Below the pieces are notes generated by a model that saw only the letters and a list, made by a program, of their open reading frames with translations, had not been told where the DNA came from and made no database searches. The position numbers and the translations under genes were made by a program. From positions 1,302,001 through 1,366,000 of the forward strand of contig NZ_CP101153.1 of assembly GCF_024298825.1 (NCBI RefSeq): a stretch of 64,000 bases of DNA, written 5' to 3'. Positions 41,856 through 50,808 of the stretch are shown here, piece after piece. The DNA comes from Haloglomus salinum (GTDB taxonomy: Archaea > Halobacteriota > Halobacteria > Halobacteriales > Haloarculaceae). Every line of letters begins with the position of its first letter. Position 1 is the first letter of the stretch.

Positions 41856-42908
41856 CTAGCGTACCAGCGTCCGGGCCAGCGTCACCAGCCCGCCGAGTGC
41901 GACGATGAACCCGTCCGAGACGAGCCGATAGGCCAGTATCACGGCGCCCGCCGCGGCCACGTCCAGGCCGAGCGCCGCGACCAGCACCGTGCCGAGCGCG
42001 AGGTCGACGCCGCCCGCACCCCCCGGGAGGGGAACCGCGTTCCCGAGGCTCGACAGCGGCACCGCCAGCAGGGCGAGCGCCGGAACCGCCGCGTGGTCGA
42101 GCGCCACCAGCGTCGCCGAGAGCGCGAGCGCGGCGGCACCCCAGCCCGCCGTCGTGAGGGCGAACGCGAGCGCCAGCGCCGGGCGGTCCCGGCCCATCTC
42201 CCGGAACGTCTCGCCGATGCCCGCGAGCGCGCTGTCGACGCGGTCGGGCGCGAGCGTGGCCGCGACGCTGGCAGAGAACCGGCCGAGCGTGGCACGCCCC
42301 CCGGCCGCGAGCGCGTGGACGAGCCACCGGGCAGGGCGCGGCCGGACGGCGATGGCGGCGCCGGCCCCCAGCACGGCCGCGACCGCCAGCGAGAGCGCCG
42401 GCAGGAGGACGCGGGCCTCCGCGGCGACACCGGGCGTCGCCACGGTGAGGAGGGCGGCGGTTGCCGCGACCACGGCCGCGGGGAAGCCGACCAGTTTGCC
42501 GGCCGTCGCGGCCGCGAGGTCGCGTTCGTACGGGAGGTCGGTCTCGCGACCGAGCGCGTACGCCATCACCGCGGGGCCACCGAGCCGGCCGCCAGGGAGT
42601 GTCAGCTTCGCGAAGTTCCCCGCGAGGTAGGCGAGCAGGAAGCGACCGGAGGGGACGGGTGCGCCCGCGGCGCGAAAGAGAGCGCGCTGGGCCTCGCTCC
42701 AGCACACGAGCGCGAGCAGCGTCGCCCCCGCGCCCGCCGCGAGCCAGCGCGGCTCGGCGCCCGCCAGGTCCGCGAGAACGCGCCGCGGGCCGACCGCGAG
42801 GAGGAAGCCCACGAGGAGGCCCACCACGACCGCGACGAGTGCGAGCCGGCGGGCCCGCGGACTCCGCCGGACGGCCGCGAGCAGGCTCTCGTCGGACTCG
42901 GTCGACAC
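41856..42908 (-). CDS. LPG-synthase-TM/UPF0104-type flippase-like membrane protein
   Basis: A 350-residue polytopic protein with 7-8 helices, starting GTG (MSTESDESLLAAVRRSP). The family motif near the first external loop is YLAGNFAKLTLPGGRLGGPA, followed by RDLAAATAGKLVGF and near the end PLPGGAGGVDLALG. These are typical of the AglD-associated/UPF0104 (LPG_synthase_TM) family, thought to move or use lipid-linked substrates. Its function in haloarchaea is unsettled. Confidence 0.85.
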   Translation of the reverse strand: MSTESDESLLAAVRRSPRARRLALVAVVVGLLVGFLLAVGPRRVLADLAGAEPRWLAAGAGATLLALVCWSEAQRALFRAAGAPVPSGRFLLAYLAGNFAKLTLPGGRLGGPAVMAYALGRETDLPYERDLAAATAGKLVGFPAAVVAATAALLTVATPGVAAEARVLLPALSLAVAAVLGAGAAIAVRPRPARWLVHALAAGGRATLGRFSASVAATLAPDRVDSALAGIGETFREMGRDRPALALAFALTTAGWGAAALALSATLVALDHAAVPALALLAVPLSSLGNAVPLPGGAGGVDLALGTVLVAALGLDVAAAGAVILAYRLVSDGFIVALGGLVTLARTLVR

Positions 42909-42978
42909 GCCGGGCCGGAGGCGGGCCGGGCGTATGAGTGTGCTGTCGTACGGTGCGGTGCCGGCTCCGGCGCCCGCG

Positions 42979-43947
42979 TCAGTCCCCGTCTCGGGTGCCG
43001 GCGATAGCCCGGCGCAGGACGGGTAGCTCGCGCCGGAGTTCCCGGCGCTTCAGCAGCAGGAAACCCACGAGGATGATGCAGAACCCGACGGCCGTGAGGA
43101 GGTCGACCACCTCCCCGAGGAAGAGGAACCCCGTAACGGCGGCGAACACCGGCGCGACGTAGGAGACGAGGTTTATCTCGATGGGGCCGAGGCGGTCGAG
43201 CAGGTCGAAGTAGACGAGGAAGCCGGCGGCGCTCGCGACCAGCGAGAGGTAGCCCATCGCCGCGAGGCCGGCCAGCGCCTCGGGCCCCGTCAGCGCGTCC
43301 ACCGCGACCGCGGGCGACTCGCCGATGGCGAGGCTGACGGCGTGCATCAGCAGCGCGCCGCCGACCATCGCGTACGCCTCCATCGTCTCGATGGGGATGC
43401 CGGCGTCGAGCCAGCGCGTGATGACCGAGCCGAACGAGAAGCACAGCACCGCGCCGAAGACGAGCCCCTTGGCGACGACGCCGCCCGCGAGCAGGTTCCC
43501 GGGGTCGGGGCGCGCGAGGAGGACGACGCCGACGAGGCCGAGCAGGAGGCCGGCGACACCGACGGCGGTCAGGCGTTCCTCGGGGAGGAACGCTCTGGCG
43601 AAGAAGGTCGTCATCACCGGGGAGAGGGAGACGATGACGGCGGCGCCGGCGCTCGTGACGGCGGGGTCGGTCTCGCCGACGAACAGGAAGGCGTGGTAGC
43701 CGGCGATGAGGAAGACGGCGCCGACGGCGACGGCGGCCCACTCGCGAGCACCGACGGGGCGGGGGTGGTCCGTCGCGTAGGCGGCGTAGCCGAGCATGAT
43801 GACGCCGGCGACGTCGTAGCGAACGGCGGCGAACAGGACGGGAGCAGGGCCGAACAGGTCGGGCGCGAGCCCGGCCTTGATGGCCATGAACGCCGCTCCC
43901 CAGGCTGCGGCGAGGGCGAGGAACAGCGTCGCGTTCCGGTAGCGCAC
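42979..43947 (-). CDS. EamA-family (DMT) transporter
   Basis: A ten-helix drug/metabolite-type exporter of 322 residues from the GTG at 43947 (MRYRNATLFLALAAAWGAAF). Two EamA repeats are visible: WGAAFMAIKAGLAPDLFGPA and, in the second, GSVITRWLDAGIPIETM with LIDRLGPIEINLVSYVAPVFA-like helices. Family members export amino acids, metabolites or drugs. The start at 43947 brings the first helix to the very N-terminus as in relatives; an ATG at 44019 would add 24 residues. It is divergent from the copper operon. Substrate unknown. Confidence 0.85.
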   Translation of the reverse strand: MRYRNATLFLALAAAWGAAFMAIKAGLAPDLFGPAPVLFAAVRYDVAGVIMLGYAAYATDHPRPVGAREWAAVAVGAVFLIAGYHAFLFVGETDPAVTSAGAAVIVSLSPVMTTFFARAFLPEERLTAVGVAGLLLGLVGVVLLARPDPGNLLAGGVVAKGLVFGAVLCFSFGSVITRWLDAGIPIETMEAYAMVGGALLMHAVSLAIGESPAVAVDALTGPEALAGLAAMGYLSLVASAAGFLVYFDLLDRLGPIEINLVSYVAPVFAAVTGFLFLGEVVDLLTAVGFCIILVGFLLLKRRELRRELPVLRRAIAGTRDGD

Positions 43948-44122
43948 GGCGCGACTCCGGCCGGCATCCGTGTCAACGTTTCGAGTCGTCGCTCCGGGTA
44001 TGAGTGGCCGGGCGAACATGTTCAGCAGCATTCCCACCGGGCGAGAAGCGACGAAAGCCGTCCTCAGCACCTGGGAACCGTCTACAGCCGCTATTGCTAT
44101 CCCCCCCGCAGGACCGGCTGTG

Positions 44123-45268
44123 ATGACGCCGACCATCGGTGCGCCGGGAGACGGTATCGGACGACGAGAGTTCCTCGCTGCCACGGGAACCGTTGGAGCG
44201 ACGGCCGCTGCAGGCTGTACGGCGATGAGCAGCCCGGACGTGCAGGAGGTCGACGCGGGAGGCTCGCGACAGCAGCTCGGGTCGGACCTGCCGGCGACGG
44301 ACCCGCCGGAGGTCGTCGACCTCGACGAGCGTGGCCACGAGGTCACGCTGAAGACGGTGGCCGCGACCCACGACCCCCACCCCGGGGAGAACATGGGCGG
44401 GCCCGTTCGGCTGCCGCAGGTGTGGGCGTGGCAGGCCGACGACGGCCCCGCGAGCGTCCCGGGTCCGGTCCTCCGGGTGACGGAAGGCGCCACCGTCGAG
44501 GTCACACTGGAAAACACGATGTCGATGCCCCACACCATCCACTTCCACGGTTCGCAGACGAAGTGGAAGGACGACGGGGTGCCGACGACGACGGGCATCA
44601 CCGTCGACCCCGGGGAGTCACACACCTACGAGATTCCCGCGAACACGCCGGGGACGCACCTCTACCACTGCCACTACCAGACGCCGTGGCACATGGAGAT
44701 GGGGATGTACGGCATCCTCCGGGTCGACCCGAAGGGGTACGAGCCGGCGGACAAGGAGTACTTCATGACGGTCCGGGACTGGGACAGCCGGCTCTCGCGC
44801 CAGTACGCGGGCGGTGACGCCAGCTACGACATCACGAACCGGCGGCCGGACGTGTTCACGGTCAACGGGAAGTGCGCGCCGCGCACGCTCCACCCGGAGG
44901 ACGGCTCGCCGATGATCGTCGAGCAGGGCGATACGGTCCGTGTCCACTGGGTGAACGCCGGCTTCATGGCGCACCCGCTGCACATCCACAACCACCGGTT
45001 CACGGTGGTCGAGAAGGACGGCGGCACCATTCCGGAAGCGGCCCGCTACCAGCAGGACACGCTCAACGTCGGGCCGGCCGACCGCTACACGGTCGAGTTC
45101 GAGGCGGACGCCGACCCCGGCATCTACCTCATGCACTGCCACAAGGTCGACCACGTCCGGAACGGCGCCAGCTACCCGGGCGGGATGCTCACGGGCATCG
45201 TCTACAAGGAGGCGATGAACACGACCATCTTCCGCGACCTGATGAAGTACGCGGGCTACGAGGCGTGA
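44123..45268 (+). CDS. Two-domain multicopper oxidase (secreted, Tat)
   Basis: A 381-residue cupredoxin-type protein. The N-terminus has a Tat signal (GIGRREFLAATGTVGATAAA) with a possible lipobox cysteine (AAAGC). Domain 1 shows HTIHFHGSQ and LYHCHYQTPWHMEMGM. Domain 2 shows HPLHIHNHRF and LMHCHKVDH followed by Met. The four His-x-His pairs that build a trinuclear centre and two type 1 Cys/His/Met sets are present, so it looks like a two-domain laccase-type oxidase, not nitrite reductase. It would act outside the membrane on organic or metal substrates. The next gene, a halocyanin, is 5 bases downstream and may be its electron partner. Confidence 0.9.
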   Translation: MTPTIGAPGDGIGRREFLAATGTVGATAAAGCTAMSSPDVQEVDAGGSRQQLGSDLPATDPPEVVDLDERGHEVTLKTVAATHDPHPGENMGGPVRLPQVWAWQADDGPASVPGPVLRVTEGATVEVTLENTMSMPHTIHFHGSQTKWKDDGVPTTTGITVDPGESHTYEIPANTPGTHLYHCHYQTPWHMEMGMYGILRVDPKGYEPADKEYFMTVRDWDSRLSRQYAGGDASYDITNRRPDVFTVNGKCAPRTLHPEDGSPMIVEQGDTVRVHWVNAGFMAHPLHIHNHRFTVVEKDGGTIPEAARYQQDTLNVGPADRYTVEFEADADPGIYLMHCHKVDHVRNGASYPGGMLTGIVYKEAMNTTIFRDLMKYAGYEA

Positions 45269-45273
45269 TTCCG

Positions 45274-46290
45274 ATGCCGACGCGACGCCAGGTGCTCGGC
45301 GCGACGGGTGCGGCACTGGCGGGGACGACGCTCGCTGGCACCGCGACCGCCCAGCCGGGCACCGACCTCACCGACTGGTTCGGGAAGACCTCGAACGCGA
45401 CCGGCGTGGTCGACAAGCGCGGACAGGACACCGTCACCGTCACGGTCGGCGCGGCGGCCAACGGCGGCGACTGGGGCTTCGGCCCCGCAGCCGTCCGGGT
45501 CGACCCCGGCGCGACCGTGCGCTGGGAGTGGAACGGCAAGGGCGGCGCCCACAACGTCGTCGCCACCGACAGCGCCTTCGAGTCGACGCTCACCCAGGAG
45601 GAGGGCCACACCTTCGAGTGGACACCCGAGGAAGCGGGCGTGACGAAGTACTACTGCGCCCCCCACAAGGCGATGGGGATGCGCGGCGCCGTCATCGCCG
45701 GCAGCCAGCCCGTCACGGTGGCGAAAGCGACGGCGACACCCGCGGCCGCCGGGAGCGGTGGCAGTGGCGACAGCGGTGGTGACGGCGAGGAGGAACCGCC
45801 AGCCCGGACGTTCGACGGCTGGCTCGCCGGGACGGACAACTACGACGGCGTGGTCGACAAGCGCGGCCAGTCCGAGGTGACCGTGAAGGTCGGCGCGGAG
45901 GGGAACGGTGGCCCGTTCGCCTTCGAGCCGGCGGCCGTCCACGTCTCGCCCGACACCACCGTGGTCTGGGAGTGGGTCGGTCCGAAGGAGTACGACGTGC
46001 TCGCCGAGGACCTCGGCATCGGGTCCGAGACCATCGTCTCGTCGGGCTACCGGTACGCAGCGCAGTTCGACGGCGACGGCCTCGCGAAGTACACCTGCTC
46101 GAAGTACGGAGACCGCGGGATGCGCGGTGTCGTCCTCGTGGGGGACGGCCCCCAGCGCGAACTGACGACACAGGGCGCGGCCGGTGCCGGCGGTGTCGGC
46201 GCGCTCATCGCCGCCTCGCTCGGCTGGCTCTACCGGTTCAACGACGGTGCGGCGACGACGACGGACCCCGAAGGTGTCCAGCGGGGCTAG
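45274..46290 (+). CDS. Double-domain halocyanin with a degenerate second cupredoxin
   Basis: Halocyanins are blue copper electron carriers of haloarchaea. This 338-residue protein has a Tat signal (PTRRQVLGATGAALAGTTLA). Cupredoxin 1 is at ~35-155, with the type 1 ligands in GGAHNVVATD and YYCAPHKAMGM. A Gly/Ser/Glu linker follows. Cupredoxin 2 is at ~195-300, then a C-terminal helix (GVGALIAASLGWLY). In domain 2 the equivalent positions read PKEYDVLAED and YTCSKYGDRGM: Cys and Met remain, both His are Tyr. The second domain probably cannot hold a normal type 1 copper. Coupled to the multicopper oxidase gene upstream. Confidence 0.92.
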   Translation: MPTRRQVLGATGAALAGTTLAGTATAQPGTDLTDWFGKTSNATGVVDKRGQDTVTVTVGAAANGGDWGFGPAAVRVDPGATVRWEWNGKGGAHNVVATDSAFESTLTQEEGHTFEWTPEEAGVTKYYCAPHKAMGMRGAVIAGSQPVTVAKATATPAAAGSGGSGDSGGDGEEEPPARTFDGWLAGTDNYDGVVDKRGQSEVTVKVGAEGNGGPFAFEPAAVHVSPDTTVVWEWVGPKEYDVLAEDLGIGSETIVSSGYRYAAQFDGDGLAKYTCSKYGDRGMRGVVLVGDGPQRELTTQGAAGAGGVGALIAASLGWLYRFNDGAATTTDPEGVQRG

Positions 46291-46353
46291 CCGTCCCCGC
46301 GCACCGCGGCCGACGGGCGAGCGTTGAAGCGTCTCGGGGAGCTAGCCGCCGGC

Positions 46354-46563
46354 ATGAGCGTCTCCGGACTCTGTCAGATATGCGAACAGCGCGAGGTGGT
46401 CGACGGCTGTGACCGGTGTGGCCGTCTCGTCTGCGAGCGCCACCTCGAGGAGGGGACCGGACTCTGCGTGGAGTGCTACGCGGAGGTGGACGGCAACTGG
46501 GAGCGCGGCGGGCCCGGCGAGGACGGTCCCGGTCCGGACGGGGTGGACACGTACCGCTTCTGA
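46354..46563 (+). CDS. Small zinc-finger protein (69 aa)
   Basis: Opens MSVSGLCQICEQREVVDGC and contains four cysteine pairs or Cys/His groups (CQICEQ, CDRCGRLVCERH, CVECYAE). It resembles HIT/B-box-type double zinc knuckles seen in many tiny haloarchaeal proteins. The tail is acidic. No function is known; it follows the halocyanin by 63 bases and could be on its transcript. Confidence 0.68.
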   Translation: MSVSGLCQICEQREVVDGCDRCGRLVCERHLEEGTGLCVECYAEVDGNWERGGPGEDGPGPDGVDTYRF

Positions 46564-46564
46564 C

Positions 46565-47647
46565 TCAGCCCAGCGCCGACGCGACCGCCGAGAGGAACCA
46601 GCCGGCGCCCGCGAGCGCGACGAGTACCCCGAACCCCTTCGTGAGCGCGACGTTCCAGTCGGCGGGTTCGACCTCCGACGACGGGGTCTTGCTCCCGATG
46701 GCGTCCGTCTGCTCGTCGAACTTCGCGAGTCCGTAGGCGAACTTGTAGATGCCGGCGCCGGCGAGCGCGACGACCGGACCCAGCACGAGCCCGCCGGAAC
46801 CCGACCCCTGATCGGAGGGGCCGTCGCGGCCGTCACCGGGTGGTGCCGGGTCGAAGCGACCGTCGTCCGCGTCGGCCCCGTCGCCGGGCGCCGGTCCCAC
46901 GGCGTCATCGGCCGGCGTGGGGGTCACCGCGCGGGTCCCGACGGCGACCTCATCGAGATAGGCCCGCGACCGCAGCTCGACTGTCCAGCTGGCGTTCGGC
47001 GCGCCCGTCGCGACCGTGGTGTCCCACGCCCCCGTCACCGTCCGGTCCTCGGGCTCCCGGACCGCGACGTGGACGGTCCCGTTCTCCCAGCGCATCGCCA
47101 GGTCGACGAAGCGGCCGGAAGGCGCCGTCAGGTTCGTCCGGGTGGTCGTCCCGTTCGCCCGCCGGACCACGACCGCGACCGCGGCATCGTTCTCGCGGCC
47201 GACGTTCTCCAGGGCCACAGAGGCGGTCGTGTCGTTCCCAGCGACGGCACGGATGGCGCCACCCTCGCCCACGTCGACGGTCGCCCGGAGGACGCCCGTC
47301 CGGCCGTCGACCCGCGCCGCGGTCAGGGTCGCGGAGCCGTTCGTGACCGCCAGCGAGCAGTCGCCGTTCGCGCCGATGCGGAGTACCTCGCCCCCGGTCC
47401 AGTCGCCGGCCGTGTCGGTCGCGAGGCCGGCGGCGTAGTCGTACTCCGCCTCGAGGTAGCCGAGATGGCCGCTGTCGTCGCGGAACTCGCAGCCCCCGGG
47501 CTGGGCGAGGGTGGTCGGTCGCGTGTCGGGGGCGGCCGGTCGGTCGTCGGCAGCCATTCCAGCCATAGCGGTCGGCGCGAGGGCCGTGCCGAGCAACACG
47601 GTGCCGAGCAGTGCGACGGCGACGGCGGAGGGGTGACGGGATGACAT
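46565..47647 (-). CDS. Secreted, membrane-anchored surface protein of unknown function
   Basis: A 360-residue protein. It has a Sec signal (SAVAVALLGTVLLGTALAPT) to about residue 30, an ectodomain with a beta-sandwich or lectin/LamG-like pattern (AEYDYAAGLATDTAGDW, VDLAMRWENGTVHVAV, SWTVELRSRAYLDEVAVG) and N-glycosylation sequons. An acidic Gly/Asp/Pro linker (~245-285) follows, then one or two hydrophobic C-terminal segments (LVLGPVVALAGAGIYKF, FGVLVALAGAGWFLS). The ectodomain suggests carbohydrate or protein binding on the cell surface; the exact family is not recognised. Confidence 0.75.
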   Translation of the reverse strand: MSSRHPSAVAVALLGTVLLGTALAPTAMAGMAADDRPAAPDTRPTTLAQPGGCEFRDDSGHLGYLEAEYDYAAGLATDTAGDWTGGEVLRIGANGDCSLAVTNGSATLTAARVDGRTGVLRATVDVGEGGAIRAVAGNDTTASVALENVGRENDAAVAVVVRRANGTTTRTNLTAPSGRFVDLAMRWENGTVHVAVREPEDRTVTGAWDTTVATGAPNASWTVELRSRAYLDEVAVGTRAVTPTPADDAVGPAPGDGADADDGRFDPAPPGDGRDGPSDQGSGSGGLVLGPVVALAGAGIYKFAYGLAKFDEQTDAIGSKTPSSEVEPADWNVALTKGFGVLVALAGAGWFLSAVASALG

Positions 47648-47731
47648 CGGTGGAGGGACATCCATCCCGGGGGCGCGGACCGGGAACGGACTAGGGTGTC
47701 GTCGGTCCGGTCCAGTCGCCGCGCGTAAAAA

Positions 47732-48598
47732 TCATCTGAACTCGTTGAGCCGTCGCTTCAGCCGCCGGGCCGCGTCGCCCGCCGCGTCGAAGTAGCTGTC
47801 GGGGTCACGCGCGTCTCGCGGCTCCGCCGCTCGACCGTCCGGGGCGCTGCGCGCCCCTATCTCCTCGCCGGCGAAGATGATGCCGCGCGAGGAGTTGACA
47901 AGGCCGACGCCGTCGGCGAGCCCATACTCGACGGCGGCCTCGGCGTCGCCGCCCTGCGCCCCGACCCCGGGGACGAGGAAGGGGAGGTCCGGAACAACCT
48001 CGCGGACGGCCTCGAGTTCGTCGGGCGTCGTGGCGCCGACGACGAGGAACACGTCGGCCGTCGCGTCCTCGTTCCACTCGGCACAGCGCTGGGCGACGTA
48101 CTCGTAGAGGCGCTTGTCGTTGCCGACTTCGAGGTTCTGGAAGTCGGCGCCGCCGGCGTTGGAGGTGCGTGCGAGGACGACCACGCCGGCGTCCGTCCGG
48201 AGGAACGGCTCCAGCGAGTCCCGGCCGAGGTAGGGGTTGACGGTGATGGCGTCGGCATCGAGACCCCCGGGGTCGAGCGCCGTCGCGTACTGGCGCGCGG
48301 TGTTGCCGATGTCCCCCCGTTTCGCGTCGAGCAGGACAGGCACGTCCTTCCCGTGGGCGTAGGCCACCGTCTCCTGCAGGGCGCGCCAGCCGTCGGCGTC
48401 CTCGTAGAACGCGGCGTTGGGCTTGTAGCAGGCCGCGTGTTCGTGCGTGGCGTCGATGATGCGGCGGTTGAACGCCCAGCGCGGCAGGTCGTGGTCGGCC
48501 ACGGCATCGGGGAGCCGGTCGGGGTCGGGGTCGAGGCCGACCGACACGACGCTGTCGGTCGCCTCGATGCGGGCCCGGAGGTCCTCGCGGAAGCTCAT
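47732..48598 (-). CDS. pyrF: Orotidine 5'-phosphate decarboxylase
   Basis: Last step of UMP synthesis: OMP to UMP plus CO2. The 288 residues match the group 2 (longer) OMPDC type. The catalytic tetrad region is PVLLDAKRGDIGNTARQY, with Asp-x-Lys-x-x-Asp; VSVGLDPDPDRLP is at the N-terminus, and PFLVPGVGAQGGD with NSSRGIIFA provides phosphate binding. Start chosen at MSFREDLRARIE. The C-terminal acidic tail (DPDSYFDAAGDAARRLK) is typical. It is divergent from the HAD phosphatase gene. Confidence 0.94.
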   Translation of the reverse strand: MSFREDLRARIEATDSVVSVGLDPDPDRLPDAVADHDLPRWAFNRRIIDATHEHAACYKPNAAFYEDADGWRALQETVAYAHGKDVPVLLDAKRGDIGNTARQYATALDPGGLDADAITVNPYLGRDSLEPFLRTDAGVVVLARTSNAGGADFQNLEVGNDKRLYEYVAQRCAEWNEDATADVFLVVGATTPDELEAVREVVPDLPFLVPGVGAQGGDAEAAVEYGLADGVGLVNSSRGIIFAGEEIGARSAPDGRAAEPRDARDPDSYFDAAGDAARRLKRRLNEFR

Positions 48599-48757
48599 GT
48601 GCGGGCGCTCGGCGGGGGGCGGCAAGGCGGTTGCGTTCGACCGCGCGATGGCATAGGCGTTCGACCGCGCGAGTGCCCGCACCCGCCCGCGAGCGGTTGT
48701 CCGCGCGACCTGCCACCGACGGCAACCCTCAAACCGTCCTGTCACGTACGGACGGTC

Positions 48758-49423
48758 GTGTTACAGGCGGTGGGGTTCGACCTCGACGGGACGTTGCTGG
48801 TGGCCGAGCAGGACCGCGAGTCGCTGCTCCACGCGGCCTGCGAGCGCGCCGGGGTGTCGCCGCTCGCGCGGGAGGCCTACCTCCGTGCGCACCGCCGCCA
48901 GCAGGACGAAGCCGACCGCGAGGCCGTCTTCGCGACGCTGCTGGCCGACCACGAGGTCGACATCGACGCCGCGGAACTGGCCGCCACGTACGACGCAGTC
49001 GTCCAGGAGGCGACCGGACCACTCGACGGGGCGGCGGCCCTCGTCGCGCGCCTGCGCGAGTCGTACACGGTCGGCCTGCTGACGGACGGGCCCGAGCAGA
49101 CCCAGCGCCGGAAGCTGGCCCGGGTCGGCTGGACGGACCTGTTCGATGCCGTCGTCGTGACCGGCGGACTCGAGGCGCCCAAACCGGACGGACGCGCGTT
49201 CGAGGCGCTGTGCGAGGCCCTCGACGCCCCGCCCGGGGCGACCGCCTACGTCGGTGACGCCCCGGAGCCCGACATCGCGGGGGCGGCCGCCGCCGGCCTC
49301 CACCCGGTGCAGGTGCTGTACGAGGACGGCCCCGACCCCCATCCGGACGCCGTGGCGACGGTCGAGCGGGCCGAGCTCGTCGAGCGGCTCCCGACGGTTC
49401 TCGACGCGCTCGGGGACTCCTGA
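48758..49423 (+). CDS. HAD-superfamily hydrolase
   Basis: A 221-residue haloacid-dehalogenase-type phosphatase. Motif I is GFDLDGTLL (nucleophile Asp at ~8), the helical cap spans ~20-85, motif II is LLTDGPEQT, motif III is APKPDGR and motif IV is YVGDAPEPDIAGA. All catalytic residues are present. Many relatives dephosphorylate phosphoglycolate, sugars or nucleotides; the substrate is not deducible. The GTG start at 48758 gives a near-leaderless transcript. Confidence 0.85.
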   Translation: MLQAVGFDLDGTLLVAEQDRESLLHAACERAGVSPLAREAYLRAHRRQQDEADREAVFATLLADHEVDIDAAELAATYDAVVQEATGPLDGAAALVARLRESYTVGLLTDGPEQTQRRKLARVGWTDLFDAVVVTGGLEAPKPDGRAFEALCEALDAPPGATAYVGDAPEPDIAGAAAAGLHPVQVLYEDGPDPHPDAVATVERAELVERLPTVLDALGDS

Positions 49424-49546
49424 GAGCTACCGAACGCTCCGGAGAACTGTGAAGACGACAGCCGTTCGACGGTTGTCAGACTCGCTCTCGCGAAACGTTG
49501 CCAATCGCCCCGTGGATTTAAGTCGCCACGTCACCGTAGCGTAGCC

Positions 49547-50203
49547 ATGGCCGCGTACAGTCGGCCGGCCCTGCGGAACCTGTTCGACGACTCCCCGACC
49601 CCTCATATCGCGCATCCGCCGCGCACCCATCATCGCGATTACTACCTCGCAGCCGATGGCTCGTTCCGGCAATCCGGCGAGGGGGGGCTGGGCGTCCTCA
49701 TCGAGACCCGCGACGGCCGCACCGTCGCACGGCTGGCGGTTCCCGACCGGGTCCCGGACAACAACGTGGCGGAGTACCGGGCGCTGCACCTCGGGCTGGA
49801 CGTGCTCGCCGAGCACGCCGAGTCCGACGCGCGCGTCGGTGTCCTCGTCGACCACGACGACCTCGCGGCCAACGTCAACCGGGCGACGCTGGCCTCGATG
49901 GGTGACCGACCGCCACACCCCTATCGCGTCCCACGGGCGGCACGCCACCACTGGCGGGGCATCCGCGCCCGCGTCGCGCGGTTCGCGGAGCTACGGGCGG
50001 CGCGCATCAACTCGCGCGAGAACCCCGCCCACCCGCTCGCGAACACGCCCGAGCAGTACCGCGGCGCACAGGTCCGCCCGGACCCGGACGACCTGCCCGG
50101 CGAACCGGCGGACCTCCACGACGAACCGGGCACACGCGACCGCCGGAGCGAACCGGAACAGGTGCCGCCGCCGTCACGGGCCGACCGACACGCCTCCGAT
50201 TGA
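49547..50203 (+). CDS. RNase H-like (reverse-transcriptase-like) protein
   Basis: A 218-residue protein with an RNase HI-type fold. LAADGSFRQSGEGGLGVL carries the first Asp, NNVAEYRALHLGLDVL the conserved Glu, and ARVGVLVDHDDLAANVN a third acidic site. A helix with RARVARFAELRAARINSREN follows and the last ~40 residues are a hydrophilic Pro/Arg/Glu tail. It may degrade RNA in RNA-DNA hybrids, but the histidine and final Asp of canonical RNase HI are not clear. A TATA-like GATTTAAG lies about 32 bases before the ATG. Confidence 0.78.
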   Translation: MAAYSRPALRNLFDDSPTPHIAHPPRTHHRDYYLAADGSFRQSGEGGLGVLIETRDGRTVARLAVPDRVPDNNVAEYRALHLGLDVLAEHAESDARVGVLVDHDDLAANVNRATLASMGDRPPHPYRVPRAARHHWRGIRARVARFAELRAARINSRENPAHPLANTPEQYRGAQVRPDPDDLPGEPADLHDEPGTRDRRSEPEQVPPPSRADRHASD

Positions 50204-50347
50204 ACAGGTCGGAGTCGGCCGCCTGCCCCGCGCTGCCGGGGGACCCGCACCGCCTCCGTCCGCTGGCGGTGCCGTCACCGTTCCCGGCCGCCGGGTACCG
50301 TCGAAACGGTCATGGTCTCGCCGGGCAAATCCCGGGACGGAACCGTC

Positions 50348-50638
50348 ATGAGTGACCGAACCCGCGAGGCGTCGGACGCGTCCGAGTACCCACAGACCTG
50401 GATGGACAGCATCGACGAGGTACTCGACGAGGCGATGGCCCGGGACGAGGGACTCGAACTCACCGCGGAGGACCTCCGCGTGGAGGTGCCGCTCCGCTTC
50501 GGAGAGGACGCACCGCGCGCCGAGTGGGAGTTCGACGGCGGCGTCCGCATCGACGTGGAGGGCGAGCGCGGGCCGCTGGCCGAGTGGGTTCGCCTCTGGG
50601 GGTCGCAGCTACCCGAGCGGCAGACGCAGGACGACTGA
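50348..50638 (+). CDS. Small acidic protein of unknown function (96 aa)
   Basis: From the ATG at 50348 (MSDRTREASDASEYPQTWMD). An amphipathic helix (DSIDEVLDEAMARDEGLEL) is followed by a beta-rich part (DLRVEVPLRFGEDAP, WEFDGGVRIDVEG) and a short C-terminal helix. It is hydrophilic and acidic, with no metal or catalytic motif. It may be a small cytoplasmic adaptor; function not recognised. Confidence 0.65.
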   Translation: MSDRTREASDASEYPQTWMDSIDEVLDEAMARDEGLELTAEDLRVEVPLRFGEDAPRAEWEFDGGVRIDVEGERGPLAEWVRLWGSQLPERQTQDD

Positions 50639-50808
50639 TACCGCCCGCCGAGCCGGTCGTAAAGCCCCCGGAACACGGCCCGCTCGAACACCCCGAGTGT
50701 TCCGCCACGTGACATCAATCTGAGAACGCACTCCGCGAGCGGTAGACGTGTCCGCAGCAAGGGAGCAGCCGAGATGGGGACGGGACAGACGCGTCGGCCG
50801 GGCGTCGG

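Noticed and set aside
44123-45268. Copper nitrite reductase (NirK)
   Set aside because: HFHG and HCHYQ in domain 1 plus HIHNH and HCHKVDH in domain 2 give a laccase-type trinuclear His set; this is not the NirK pattern.
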